NCBI RefSeq assembly: GCF_025685605.1
Contig: NZ_JAGTUT010000001.1
Span: forward strand, 434,001 to 498,000
Length of the DNA stretch: 64,000 nucleotides
Source: Granulicella arctica
GTDB lineage: Bacteria > Acidobacteriota > Terriglobia > Terriglobales > Acidobacteriaceae
Direction: 5' to 3'
In this document: positions 8,869 to 19,413 of the stretch, piece by piece
How the letters are laid out: each line of letters opens with the position of its first letter
Numbering within the stretch: the stretch's first letter is position 1
The notes under the pieces: generated by a model
What the model saw: only the letters and a program-made list of their open reading frames with translations
Databases searched by the model: none
Told to the model about the DNA's origin: nothing
Translations under genes and position numbers: made by a program

Positions 8869-9936
8869 GTGAGACAGATCAGATTGAAGACCGTAGTGAT
8901 GGTTGCGACAGGTGTTTTCTGTCTTGGGACGTATAGCATTGCGCAGACTGCGGCCAAGGCGCAGGGTGACTCGAGCGTGATAGCGGTGGATGGAACGGCT
9001 ACCGTGACGCGGATCGTTCCGGTACCGACAATGATCAGCCAGGAGGCGCAGAAGATGCTGGCGCGGCAGGTCTCCGATGTGGCCGTGCCGGAGACCCTGG
9101 ACGTGCGACGGACCAAGACGGATACGTGGCAGGCGGGCGCGGGCGAGAAGTTTCGGAAGCTATACCCGGTGAACGTGACGTCGCAGACCATTGGTGGCGT
9201 GCCGACGAAGGTCATCATGCCCATGAACGTGCCGAAGGACAAGCAGCAGCGGGTGCTGATCAATCTGCATGGCGGCGGCTTCAACTCGGATTCGGGGTCG
9301 CTGACGGAGACGGTTCCGGTAGCGTTTATGAGCCAGACGAAGGTAGTGGCGGTGCTGTACCGACTTGCTCCGGAGCATCCCTTTCCCGCGGCTGTGGACG
9401 ATGCGGTGGCGGTGTATCGTGAGTTGCTGAAGACGTACAAGCCCAGGAATATTGGCATGTTCGGGACTTCGGCCGGGGCGATTCTGACGGGCGAGGTTGC
9501 GGTGAAGCTGAAGCAGCTTGGTCTGCCGCTGCCGGGTGCGCTGGGCATCTTCTCGGGGATGGGCGACTTCAGCCAGGCTGGCGATTCGGTGGCGCTCTAT
9601 GCGCTGAATGGGTTTTCAGGGCACCTCGATCCTCCGTCGGCAGAGGGGCGGGATAAGGGCTACACGGCAGATATCGATCCGAAAGATCCTGTGCTCTCGC
9701 CGATGTATGCGGATCTTCACGGCCTACCGCCGACGTTATTTATGACCAGCGGACGCGACCTGCTGCTGAGTGGGACGACGTTGTTGCATCGAGCATTTTT
9801 GAGGGCGGGCGTGGATGCGCGGCTGGTGGTGTTTGAGGCGCTGCCCCATGCTTTCTGGAATAACGAGACGCTGCCGGAGACGAAGGAAGCGGATCAGATG
9901 ATGGCGGAGTTCTTCAACCGGGAGCTTGGCCGATGA
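8869..9936 (+). CDS. Secreted alpha/beta hydrolase of the hormone-sensitive-lipase type
   Basis: The oxyanion-hole motif LINLHGGGF, the nucleophile elbow FGTSAGA, the acid region TSGRDLLLSG and the histidine in ALPHAFWNN form a complete HSL-family catalytic set. A signal peptide (VVMVATGVFCLGTYSIAQ) sends it out of the cytoplasm. Family members hydrolyse small esters, and some are deacetylases. The start is a GTG at 8869 preceded by AGAGGA at a spacing of 10; the nearer upstream ATG runs into a stop. The gene sits 58 bp before a hydratase gene but has no obvious functional link to it. At 355 residues it is full length. Confidence 0.8.
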   Translation: MRQIRLKTVVMVATGVFCLGTYSIAQTAAKAQGDSSVIAVDGTATVTRIVPVPTMISQEAQKMLARQVSDVAVPETLDVRRTKTDTWQAGAGEKFRKLYPVNVTSQTIGGVPTKVIMPMNVPKDKQQRVLINLHGGGFNSDSGSLTETVPVAFMSQTKVVAVLYRLAPEHPFPAAVDDAVAVYRELLKTYKPRNIGMFGTSAGAILTGEVAVKLKQLGLPLPGALGIFSGMGDFSQAGDSVALYALNGFSGHLDPPSAEGRDKGYTADIDPKDPVLSPMYADLHGLPPTLFMTSGRDLLLSGTTLLHRAFLRAGVDARLVVFEALPHAFWNNETLPETKEADQMMAEFFNRELGR

Positions 9937-9994
9937 ACGGATGTTATGGGCAGACAGGCGACAGATTGGTCTGATGTGATGCAAACTTACAGTC

Positions 9995-10765
9995 ATGAAT
10001 AATGGAGCCCGGGAACTACAGCTAACCGATGCGATCAACGCGCTGCTCGACGCGCGAAGGACGAACACCCCTCTTACGGATCTCCCTGTCGAGTGGCAGC
10101 CGACGACGCTGGATGAAGCGTATTTCGTGCAGGATGCGATGGCTGTGGCGTATGGCGAGATAGGCGGTTGGAAGGTGGGTTCGCCGACGGCTGACGGGAC
10201 ACCGATCTTTGCGCCAATGCCGCGGAACTGGATCGCCCCTGCCGCCGCAGTGCTGAGCGAGCAGACGCATCGCTACCGCGGGCTGGAGGCGGAGATCGCC
10301 TTCATGATGGGCGAGGATCTGCCGCCACGGGCGACGCCGTACACCCGCGAAGAGGTTGTGGCTGCGATTGAGAGCTGCCATCCGGCGATCGAGGTGCTGG
10401 AGAGCGGGCTGGTCGACCCGGCGGCGGCGGCGCGCATGTCCATGCTGGCGGATCTGCAGATGCACGGCGGGTTTGTATACGGGCCGGCGTGTCCGGAGTG
10501 GAAGTCGATCGACTTTACGAAGGAGACGGTGACGCTGGCTGTGGATGGGCTAATCCGCGTGGAACGGACAGGATCGAACACGTCCGGCGACCTGATGCGG
10601 CTGCTGCCCTGGCTGGCGAACGAGGGTGCGGTGCGGACGGGCGGCCTGAAGGCGGGTCAATGGGTGACGACGGGGAGTTGGACGGGGAATGTGCAGGCGA
10701 TCTCCGGAGCGAGTGTCGACGTGACGTTTGTTCATGCCGGGCGCGTGGGACTTCGGTTCGCATAA
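9995..10765 (+). CDS. 2-keto-4-pentenoate hydratase family protein (MhpD/FAH superfamily)
   Basis: The 256-residue protein has the FAH-superfamily outline used by 2-keto-4-pentenoate hydratases. Features include GGWKVGSPTADGTPIFAPM, an acidic metal-binding stretch YRGLEAEIAFMMGEDLP, and AIEVLESG, followed by a C-terminal GQWVTTGSWTG block. Known members add water to 2-hydroxypentadienoate in aromatic meta-cleavage pathways or decarboxylate related keto acids. No other meta-cleavage gene lies nearby, so the true substrate is open. Malate synthase starts 23 nt downstream on the same strand, which suggests co-transcription. No good ribosome-binding site precedes the ATG at 9995. Confidence 0.75.
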   Translation: MNNGARELQLTDAINALLDARRTNTPLTDLPVEWQPTTLDEAYFVQDAMAVAYGEIGGWKVGSPTADGTPIFAPMPRNWIAPAAAVLSEQTHRYRGLEAEIAFMMGEDLPPRATPYTREEVVAAIESCHPAIEVLESGLVDPAAAARMSMLADLQMHGGFVYGPACPEWKSIDFTKETVTLAVDGLIRVERTGSNTSGDLMRLLPWLANEGAVRTGGLKAGQWVTTGSWTGNVQAISGASVDVTFVHAGRVGLRFA

Positions 10766-10788
10766 CAGGTCTCTGAGAAAGGTTTCGC

Positions 10789-12389
<1,601 letters not shown>

Positions 12390-12393
<4 letters not shown>

Positions 12394-13268
12394 GCTGTCC
12401 TGCTCAGCTTCATGACGAGACATTTGGCGGCACCGCCTGCTTTGAGGAATTCGCTTAGATCGAGCTGGACGGTGTGGAAGCCTTTCAGCTCGAGTTGTCT
12501 GGTGAGGTGGTCGCTGATGCGGTTGAGGATGATGGTGCTGCCGATATTGACGGCGTTGCAGGCGAAGCGGAGTGCGTCTTCTTCGGTCACGACGATGCGT
12601 TTCTCGGCTGGATAGAAGGCTTCAATCTTCGCCAGAGAGGCGGCGTCGAACGCGCCGGGGTAGTAAAGGACGAAGCCTCCTTCGAGGGTGGCGAAGCAGG
12701 TGTCTAGATGGTAGAAGCGTGGGTCGATGAGGTGGAGCGAGGCCACGGCTACCGGCCATATCCCGGCAAGACGTGCGTGGCTTGCGAGCAAGGTGCGGGG
12801 GCCGTACCCAACCCAGAGCGTAAAGCCATCGGTGGAGAAGAGTGCGTCGCCTTCGCCCTCGAACGAGGTGTCGCGGGGCAGGTCGACCACGAGGTAGCCG
12901 GCTTGTTCGAACCAGGTGCGGAAGTGCTGCTCTTCTCCCTGGCGCTCGGGATGGAAGAAGCTGCTGAGCATGACGATGCCGTTGCGCTCGAGGCCAGCGT
13001 TGGCGGTGAAGACCATGTCGGGCGAGCCGCGTTGCGGCGCTACCAACTGGATGTCGGCGATGCGGGCGAGAGCCTGGTAGAGACTCTGCCACTGTGCGGT
13101 GGCGCGGTCGCGTGAGGAGGCGTGGACGTTGCCAGCCATCCATGGATTGATCACGTAGGTGACGTCGTAGAGGGTCGGCGCGCACATGAGGAAGTTTGGG
13201 CGTGCGGCTGTTTTGTACGGGATTGGGATCTCTGCGGCTGCGACGTTTGTAACGATTGCGGTGCTCAT
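12390..13268 (-). CDS. Amidinotransferase-fold hydrolase, probably arginine dihydrolase (AgrE/ArgZ-like)
   Basis: The protein follows the guanidine-modifying superfamily plan: [10 protein letters not shown] at the substrate-binding site, FEGEGDALF, the catalytic histidine in FYHLDTCFA and a C-terminal catalytic cysteine in [11 protein letters not shown]. The N-terminal [19 protein letters not shown] resembles my memory of the arginine dihydrolase domain of cyanobacterial AgrE/ArgZ, which converts arginine to ornithine, CO2 and ammonia. Dimethylarginine dimethylaminohydrolase is the main alternative. I start at 13268 (292 residues) because the conserved region begins soon after; the longer frame adds 18 residues of low quality. 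It is convergent with aceB, with a 4-nt overlap of stops. Confidence 0.7.
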
Positions 13269-13359
13269 CTGCGGAGGTGCCTCTATGATGAGCCTGACAG
13301 CGCACAGGGATGTGGTCAACATGAATGATTATGCTGATTTTGCTGCATATTCATGCGAA

Positions 13360-13389
13360 AACGGCCGACCACTTTCGTGATCGGCCGTT
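13360..13389 (-). terminator. Intrinsic terminator of the RND efflux operon
   Basis: AACGGCCGA pairs with TCGGCCGTT over 9 bp. Pairing continues inward as CAC/GTG around a TTTC loop, after one mismatch. It lies 23 bp past the pump gene's stop, and the minus strand continues with TTTTC. Confidence 0.75.
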
Positions 13390-13412
13390 GCTTATTTATG
13401 ACGGATAAGGCG

Positions 13413-16400
13413 TTAGTTGATAGGCTGCGGCGGTGGCAGTCCCCTGCTCTCCGTGCGGACTGGTTTGTTCTTCGAGAAGAGCGCGAGGAACGTTTTCAGG
13501 ATGACATAGAGGACGGGGATGAAGACCAGGTTGAGGGCGGTGGAGAGCACCATGCCGCCGACGACCGCGGTGCCCACCGAGTGACGACCATAAGCTCCGG
13601 CTCCGGTTGCGAGATAGAGCGGCATGACACCGAGGATGAAGGCGATCGAGGTCATGAGGATGGGACGAAGGCGAAGCTCCGCGGCGATGATGGCCGCTTC
13701 GATGATGGTCTTACCATGTTCAAGCTGCTGCTCTGCGAATTCGACAATGAGGATTGAGTTTTTCGCGGAGAGACCGATGAGCATGACAAGGCCGATCTGG
13801 ACGTAGACGTCATCGTCGAGACCTCGGAGCGAGACAAGGGTGAGTGCTCCAAGGATGGCCATGGGGACGGCGAGCAGGATGATGAACGGGAGCGCGAAGC
13901 TCTCGTATTGTGCGGCGAGTGCGAGGTAAACAACCAGCAGGCCGAGGCCAAAGATGATAATGGCCTTGCCGCTGGACTCGATCTCTTCAAGCGCCAGACC
14001 TGTCCACGAGAAGGTCATCCCCTGGAGTTTGTTCTTGTTGAAGATCGCTTCCATGGCGGCGAGCCCCTGCCCGGAACTGAGACCGGGAGCGGGTGAGCCA
14101 TCGATCTCCGCCGCGCGGAAGAGGTTGTAGTGAGAGATGACCTGCGGACCGGAGGTCTCCTCGAGAGCAACGAGGTTGTCGAGGGGGATCATCTGGTTGG
14201 AGTCAGAGCGGACGTAGTACTGGCGGAGGTCCTGCGCGTTGCGGCGGAAGAGCGAATCTGCCTGAACATACACGCGGTAGGAGCGATTGTTGAAGTCGAA
14301 GTCATTGACATAGGACGAACCCATGAAGGTCGCCATGGCAGAGGTGATCTGCGACAGTGGGACACCCATCGTCTTGGCTTTCTGACGGTCGATGGTGACC
14401 TGAAGCTGTGGATCGTTCGAGGTGAACTGGGTGTTGAGCGCGCTTAGACCCGACTTCGGATCGCGGGATTGCGCGACGATGGTGTGGGCTACGCGGTCGA
14501 TATCGCCGAAGGTGTTGCGCCCTGCATCCTGCAGCATGAACTGGAAGCCGCCGACAGATCCAACACCGGCGATGGCTGGCGGCTCTGCGGCGAAGATGAT
14601 GCCGCCGGGAACACCGAAGAGCTTCGGCCCGATGCGACCGACGATGTCTCGTGCGGAATGCCCTGCGCCCTTCTTCGTTCGCTCATCTACAGGTTTGAGC
14701 GGGGCGAAGATGAGGCCGGAGTTTGGCGAACTGCCGCCCGAGAGCGAGAAGCCCATGACGGAGAAGGTGCCGAAGACGTCGTCATCCTGCCGGACTAGAG
14801 CGGAGGCTCGATCGGCTACCTCTGAGGTGTAGGCAAGCGAAGCGCCGGGAGGCGTCTGGACGAGGATAAGGAAGTAGCCCTGATCCTCTGCGGGGACGAA
14901 GGCTGTAGGTACATGGTTGTACATGTAGACCGTGGCACCTAGTCCACCAAGGAAGATCAGTGCGAAGACCCAGCGCATCTTGACGATCCAGGTTACGGCG
15001 ACGGCGTAGACGCTGATGACCCACTTGATGACTTTATCGATGAGGCCGAGCAGCCCGCCGTGGTGGGTCTCAGGCCGGAGCAGGATGGCTGCAAGTGCGG
15101 GTGAGAGCGTGAGTGCATTGAAGGCCGAGATCGCGATGGAGAAGGCGATGGTCAGGGAAAACTGTTTGTAGAGAATGCCGGTGGTGCCGGGAAAGAAGCT
15201 GACCGGAACGAATACCGAGATGAGCACGAGCGAGGTGGCGATGACGGCGCTGGTGACCTCAGCCATGGCGATGGATGTGGCCTGATGCGCGTCGTGCACG
15301 ACTGGAGCGTCGGAGTTCGCATTGACGAGGAGATTGTCGGCTAGATGGCGCTGCACATTTTCGATGACGACGATGGCGTCGTCGACGACCAGTCCTGTGG
15401 CGAGCGTGATGCCGAAGAGGGTGAGTGAGTTGATGGAGAAGCCGAAGATCTTGATGAAGGCAAAGGTTCCGATGAGGGAGACCGGGATGGTGACCGCGGG
15501 AATGATGGTCGCGCGCCAGTCCTGCAGGAAGAGGAAGATGACGACGATGACGATGATGATTGCTTCGCCGATGGTCGTCTCGACCTCTCTGATGGAGTCG
15601 CTGACGACGGTCGTGGTGTCGACGGCGATGACGTAATCCATGCCGGGCGGGAAGGATTTGCGGAGTTCTGTGAGGACGGCGCGGCACTGTCTGTCGACGT
15701 CGAGGGCATTGGCGTTGGAGAGCTGCTGGACACCGACGCCGACGGCATCGCCGCCCGAGAATTTCAGGTCGGTGTTGTAGTTCTCGGCGCCGATCTCGGC
15801 ACGGCCTACATCCTTGAGGAGGACGATTCCGTTGGCGGTGGCGCTGTTCTTGATGATGATGTTTTCGAACTGGCGCGGGTCCGAGAGACGACCAACGACG
15901 CGGACGGCCATCTGGAAGCTTTGTTTATCGTCACCGGGTGGCAGGCCTAGCTGACCGGCGGCTACCTCTACGTTCTGCTCCGAGAGAGCGTTGGTTACGT
16001 CGAGTGCGGTGAGGCTGCGAGCGGCTAGCTTGTTCGGATCCAGCCATAGACGCATGGCGTACTTGCGCTCGCCGAAGATAACGACTGCGCCCACACCGGG
16101 TACACGCTTGAGGGCGTCCGCTACATAGACATCGAGGTAGTTCGAGATGAAGGCTGGGGAGAGGCTTTTGTCGGGTGAGACGAAGCCGGCTGCGAGCACG
16201 AAGTTGCTGTTTGCCTTGGTGATCGTGATGCCGGTGTTGTTGACGGTGGCGGGCAGGCGGCCCTGTGCGGAGGCGACACGGTTCTGTACGTCGACGGCAG
16301 CGATCGAAAGATCGTAGCCAGTCTGGAAGGTGATAGTGATGGCGGAGGTGCCGTCGTTCGAGCTGGTCGAACTGATGTAGCGCATGCCTTCGACGCCGTT

Positions 16401-16607
16401 GATGGACTGCTCGAGGATGATGGTGACGGCGGACTCGACGTCTTTGGCGTTGGCACCGATGTAGTTCGAGGTGACGATGACCTGCGGCGGAGCGAGCTGC
16501 GGATAGAGCGAAATCGGCAGGGTCGGGATACAGACGGCACCGGCAAGAATGATGAGCAGGGCGCAGACTGTAGCAAAGATCGGACGACGAATGAAGAAAT
16601 CTACCAA
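13413..16607 (-). CDS. RND-family multidrug efflux pump, inner-membrane transporter (AcrB/MexB type)
   Basis: The product starts VDFFIRRPIFATVCALLIILAG, the standard HAE1-RND N-terminus. It continues with porter-domain blocks (SVSV-type QFT stretches), the central transmembrane motif GLVVDDAIVVIENV and the second-half motif LIGLSAKNSILIVEFAEQ, typical of AcrB-like proton-driven pumps. I set the start at a TTG (16607) because AGGGG lies about 6 nt upstream and the conserved sequence begins at once. The longer frame would add 32 proline-rich residues. The length is then 1064 residues, close to the family norm. The adaptor gene lies 98 nt upstream. No TolC-like outer-membrane factor is encoded nearby. 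Confidence 0.92.
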   Translation of the reverse strand: MVDFFIRRPIFATVCALLIILAGAVCIPTLPISLYPQLAPPQVIVTSNYIGANAKDVESAVTIILEQSINGVEGMRYISSTSSNDGTSAITITFQTGYDLSIAAVDVQNRVASAQGRLPATVNNTGITITKANSNFVLAAGFVSPDKSLSPAFISNYLDVYVADALKRVPGVGAVVIFGERKYAMRLWLDPNKLAARSLTALDVTNALSEQNVEVAAGQLGLPPGDDKQSFQMAVRVVGRLSDPRQFENIIIKNSATANGIVLLKDVGRAEIGAENYNTDLKFSGGDAVGVGVQQLSNANALDVDRQCRAVLTELRKSFPPGMDYVIAVDTTTVVSDSIREVETTIGEAIIIVIVVIFLFLQDWRATIIPAVTIPVSLIGTFAFIKIFGFSINSLTLFGITLATGLVVDDAIVVIENVQRHLADNLLVNANSDAPVVHDAHQATSIAMAEVTSAVIATSLVLISVFVPVSFFPGTTGILYKQFSLTIAFSIAISAFNALTLSPALAAILLRPETHHGGLLGLIDKVIKWVISVYAVAVTWIVKMRWVFALIFLGGLGATVYMYNHVPTAFVPAEDQGYFLILVQTPPGASLAYTSEVADRASALVRQDDDVFGTFSVMGFSLSGGSSPNSGLIFAPLKPVDERTKKGAGHSARDIVGRIGPKLFGVPGGIIFAAEPPAIAGVGSVGGFQFMLQDAGRNTFGDIDRVAHTIVAQSRDPKSGLSALNTQFTSNDPQLQVTIDRQKAKTMGVPLSQITSAMATFMGSSYVNDFDFNNRSYRVYVQADSLFRRNAQDLRQYYVRSDSNQMIPLDNLVALEETSGPQVISHYNLFRAAEIDGSPAPGLSSGQGLAAMEAIFNKNKLQGMTFSWTGLALEEIESSGKAIIIFGLGLLVVYLALAAQYESFALPFIILLAVPMAILGALTLVSLRGLDDDVYVQIGLVMLIGLSAKNSILIVEFAEQQLEHGKTIIEAAIIAAELRLRPILMTSIAFILGVMPLYLATGAGAYGRHSVGTAVVGGMVLSTALNLVFIPVLYVILKTFLALFSKNKPVRTESRGLPPPQPIN

Positions 16608-16705
16608 AACGAACCCCTGTGGAGCGGCTGGCTCCCGCGAAGCATGGGGAGGATGAAACGAAGCGGCAGGAGGGGTTGTCCCGACCCACCGAAGAGCAGA
16701 CAAGA

Positions 16706-17794
16706 CTAGCTCAGCGGTTGAACCGGTGCGCCTTCCTGAAGGAACTGAATGCTGGAGAGGATGACCTTATCTCCTTGCTTCAGGCCGCTAAGAACGGGAT
16801 AGTTGTTGCCGAAGGTTTCGCCAACGGTTACGGCGACCTGATGCGCTGAGTAGCCGCCATGTGCCGAAGGGACCGCAACATAGACGAAGGGTTGACCGCC
16901 TACACGGACGACCGCAAGCACAGGGACGACAGGCTGCGAGGCGGTGTTCCAGGTAACACGGGCGTTGACGAGTTGCAGATTGCGGAGGCGCTGGGCCGTT
17001 CGCGGAATCTCAGCCTTGGCGAGAATGCTTTGTAGTCCGTTATCCACCTGCGGCGAGAGAAAGCTGATGGAGGAGTGCGCGAGAACCTCGCCCGAAGCAT
17101 CGAGGATGTCGATCGGGAGACCGGGGCGCACGAGCGAGGCACGCTCAGTCGGCAGATAGATGTACGCTTCCAGGTCTGCGTTCTCATCGACCGTGGTGAG
17201 TACGGTGGTGGGCGAGACGTAGTCGCCGAGATGGACCGGGATGTCGCCGATCACGCCGGCGAAGGGTGCGCGGATCTGGTAGTAGGCGAGCTGCTGCTGC
17301 TGGGTGGTGGTGAGGGCTGCGTTTGCCTCATAGTCACCCTTGGAATTCTGGAAGGCCTGAATTGCCTGATCGTAGGCGTCACGTGAGGTGACCCCGGCTT
17401 CGAAGAGCTTGCGCTGACGCTCAACTTCGGTCTGGTTATATTGGTAGACAGCTTGCTTCTGAGCCTGGGTTCCCTGTTGCGACTGGACGGCAGCAGTCTG
17501 CTTCAGTGGGTCGATCTGCATGAGCAGCTGACCGGCGCGGACGGCATCGCCGGATTTGACGAGGATGCGCGTGATGTTGCCATCGACCTGCGGCTGCATG
17601 GTCGAGGTGCGACGGCTCTTGATGGTCGCGACATAGGTATCGCGACTGGGCACGTCGGTGAGCGAGACTGGTGCGACTTTGACGGGCATCGCCTGGGGAG
17701 GAGGTGCGACCGGAGCAGGCTTGGAGCAACCGACGGTCAAAACAGAGGCACAAATAAGCAGCGGCAGGGCGCGAAGATTCAATAGGTGAGGCAA
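16706..17794 (-). CDS. RND efflux periplasmic adaptor lipoprotein (AcrA/MexA type)
   Basis: A lipoprotein signal (LRALPLLICASVLTVGC) is followed by the membrane-fusion-protein plan. A biotinyl-lipoyl half motif (GNITRILVKSGDAVRAGQLL), an alpha-hairpin rich in Gln and Ala, the second half motif IRAPFAGVIGDIPVHLGDYV, and beta-barrel and proximal domains follow in order. It links the inner-membrane pump to an outer-membrane channel. I choose a TTG start at 17794 because AAGGAG lies 7 nt before it and the signal peptide begins directly; this gives 362 residues. The longer frame would translate a tandem DNA repeat. Both pump genes therefore appear to use TTG starts. Confidence 0.88.
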   Translation of the reverse strand: MPHLLNLRALPLLICASVLTVGCSKPAPVAPPPQAMPVKVAPVSLTDVPSRDTYVATIKSRRTSTMQPQVDGNITRILVKSGDAVRAGQLLMQIDPLKQTAAVQSQQGTQAQKQAVYQYNQTEVERQRKLFEAGVTSRDAYDQAIQAFQNSKGDYEANAALTTTQQQQLAYYQIRAPFAGVIGDIPVHLGDYVSPTTVLTTVDENADLEAYIYLPTERASLVRPGLPIDILDASGEVLAHSSISFLSPQVDNGLQSILAKAEIPRTAQRLRNLQLVNARVTWNTASQPVVPVLAVVRVGGQPFVYVAVPSAHGGYSAHQVAVTVGETFGNNYPVLSGLKQGDKVILSSIQFLQEGAPVQPLS

Positions 17795-17807
17795 TTTACT
17801 TCTCCTT

Positions 17808-17839
17808 GTAACTCTGTGAAACCGTAACTTTGTGCAACC
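17808..17839. repeat. Two tandem 16-bp direct repeats in the adaptor gene leader
   Basis: GTAACTCTGTGAAACC is followed directly by GTAACTTTGTGCAACC (14 of 16 identical), and a partial third unit, GTAACC, starts at 17841. They lie just upstream of the AAGGAG site of the adaptor gene. This is a possible regulator or mRNA-binding site. The remainder of the 297-bp gap up to 18091 holds an ACTGT-N7-ACAGT inverted repeat at 17945-17961 and no convincing gene. Confidence 0.6.
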
Positions 17840-18091
17840 TGTAACCATGACTCATCCGACTCTATGACGAAGTACAAAGACTGGCGAACGTACGCAGCGC
17901 AACGCTTGCAAACGCCAAACTTGATTCAGGCCGCAGTGACGGCCACTGTTCAGTCGACAGTCTGTTCCTCAAAGTATTCAGTAACTGGTTTAGATGAGGC
18001 AGCCTAGCGCGTCGATGCGTTTCTTCGGGCCCGCTTCTAAAGTATTGGAGGGCCAGTCCCAAATGCAACCGGTCTGGGCAAACGGCGCAAG

Positions 18092-18775
18092 CTAATCGCT
18101 GAAAGCAAACGGGTTAAAGTCCGCCTGGCGGTCGAAGGTGTCCACCTTTTCTGCTGCCTTAAGGCCGTTGATGATGAGATAGGTGAGCGGTGTGGCAACC
18201 ACCTCATAGCCGACCTTAAGAAGGTATCCCGTGACGATGATGTTGATGAGGGTGTGGACGGGATAAATACCGGCGAAGGTGAGGGTAATGACCAGGACCG
18301 TATCGACGGCCTGGCCAACAACGGTCGAACCGATGGTCCGCGTCCACAGCTTGCGACCGTTTGTCAGGAGCTTGAGCCGCGACATGGTGTAGGAGTTTGC
18401 GAACTCACCGGCCCAGAAAGCGACAAGACTGGCGGCCAGCATGCGCGGAATGAAGCCGAAGACCGTCGCAAATGCCTGTTGGTTCTTCCAGCCCGGAGCA
18501 GCGGGTAGCGCGATGACGAGCGCTCCCATGAGGTAGAGGAGTGAGGTTCCGAAGAAGCCAAGCCAGATCGCGCGACGGGAGGCTGCGAAGCCGTAGACTT
18601 CGGTGAAGACGTCGCCAAAGATATAGGTGATGGGGAAGAGCAGAATCGCTCCGCTGACCGCAAAGGGGCCGATCTGGCAGACCTTCTGGGCGACGAGGTT
18701 TGAGACGAGCAGGATGACGACGAAGCCGGTCGTGAGTGCGTCGAGGTATTTGAAGCGTTGTGGCGACATTGGCAT
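18092..18775 (-). CDS. yhhQ: Queuosine precursor transporter (YhhQ/VUT family)
   Basis: The 227-residue membrane protein shows the family signature KVCQIGPFAVSGAILLFPITYIFGDVFTEVYGF, then FWAGEFANSYTMSRLK and TIGSTVVGQAVDTVLVITLTFAG. It has about six membrane segments. YhhQ proteins import preQ0/preQ1 or related precursors for queuosine in tRNA. The window also encodes QueG, which fits salvage plus final maturation. The ATG at 18775 is followed by a second Met codon two residues on (MPMSPQRF). The 5' leader can form a 7-bp hairpin (18792-18825). The gene is divergent to the tRNA. Confidence 0.88.
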   Translation of the reverse strand: MPMSPQRFKYLDALTTGFVVILLVSNLVAQKVCQIGPFAVSGAILLFPITYIFGDVFTEVYGFAASRRAIWLGFFGTSLLYLMGALVIALPAAPGWKNQQAFATVFGFIPRMLAASLVAFWAGEFANSYTMSRLKLLTNGRKLWTRTIGSTVVGQAVDTVLVITLTFAGIYPVHTLINIIVTGYLLKVGYEVVATPLTYLIINGLKAAEKVDTFDRQADFNPFAFSD

Positions 18776-18791
18776 GGTGGGTTAGCGGTAA

Positions 18792-18825
18792 GCTTTCCTG
18801 ATCATAAGAGCAGCATCGGGAAAGC
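18792..18825 (-). other. Hairpin in the 5' leader of the queuosine transporter
   Basis: GCTTTCC (18792-18798) and GGAAAGC (18819-18825) can pair around a 20-nt loop, about 17 nt before the start codon. I compared it mentally with preQ1-I riboswitches and found no match to the A-rich tail, so no riboswitch is called. Confidence 0.3.
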
Positions 18826-18833
18826 CGGAAATT

Positions 18834-18862
18834 TTGACACTTGGCGGGGATGTTGGTAGCGT
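18834..18862 (+). promoter_or_regulatory. Probable promoter of tRNA-Glu
   Basis: A perfect TTGACA (18834-18839) is followed after 17 bp by TAGCGT, a weak match to TATAAT. The tRNA begins 44 bp later. Confidence 0.5.
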
Positions 18863-18906
18863 TAGGAATGACGAGGGCGCAAGTTCGTGCCGTCGTGCTC
18901 TGTAGC

Positions 18907-18984
18907 GTCCCCGTCGTCTAGCCCGGCTCAGGACACCGCCCTTTCACGGCGTTGACACGGGTTCAAATCCCGTCGGGGACGCCA
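18907..18984 (+). tRNA. tRNA-Glu (anticodon UUC), CCA encoded
   Basis: The acceptor stem GTCCCCG pairs with CGGGGAC over 7 bp. The anticodon loop CTTTCAC sits in a CCGCC/GGCG stem, giving anticodon TTC. The T-arm contains GGTTCAAATCC. The discriminator G is followed by a genome-encoded CCA at 18982-18984. All arms are present, so the gene looks functional. Confidence 0.95.
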
Positions 18985-19071
18985 AATAAAGCGATAGCCT
19001 ATATATTTCGACGGCTGTTCCTATCGTGTCAACACTGCGAAGCGCCGGCAACTTGAGTGATAAGCTGACTT

Positions 19072-19383
19072 ATGAAATTTCGCGTGTTTGCGACCCGGGT
19101 TCAACCCGCTCCGCCTCCCTCGCCGATGCGACTTGAGATCATGTTGGTGGAAGATCTTCCAGTTGTTGCAGGGCATGAATTAGCTACATTTCGTCGGGCA
19201 TTCGATCAGCTTGAGCGCGTCACCTCGACCCTCGCTGACTCGGATATCAATGTGCGCTTTAAGAGCGCGATCCTGGCTACATGCGACAGAGCCATGCGCG
19301 ATGCGAACGTAAAGAAGACGTCCGAGATGATCGTCGACATCGACCGCAAGCAACTTCGCTTGCTTGACTTTCTGCCACTGTAG
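19072..19383 (+). CDS. Small hypothetical protein
   Basis: This 103-residue frame has a plausible composition. It has a proline-rich start (RVQPAPPPSP) and then a largely helical, charged region (FRRAFDQLERVTSTLADSDI, FKSAILATCDRAMRDANVKK). I do not recognise a family. An internal Met (MRLEIMLVED) could be the true start. No clear ribosome-binding site precedes either Met. If it is not real, the 429 bp from the tRNA to the Gfo/Idh gene hold only a weak CGATAG/CTATCG inverted repeat just after the tRNA. Confidence 0.4.
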   Translation: MKFRVFATRVQPAPPPSPMRLEIMLVEDLPVVAGHELATFRRAFDQLERVTSTLADSDINVRFKSAILATCDRAMRDANVKKTSEMIVDIDRKQLRLLDFLPL

Positions 19384-19413
19384 AACTGAACGCGAAGGCA
19401 ATTCGTGACGGTT

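Noticed and set aside
17862..18068. Possible 68-residue gene upstream of the efflux adaptor
   Set aside because: No ribosome-binding site, no hydrophobic or domain pattern, and an Arg/Ser-rich composition typical of chance frames.
18092..18984. Functional link between the queuosine transporter and the adjacent tRNA
   Set aside because: The tRNA is Glu(UUC), which lacks the GUN anticodon that receives queuosine, so the adjacency is probably chance.
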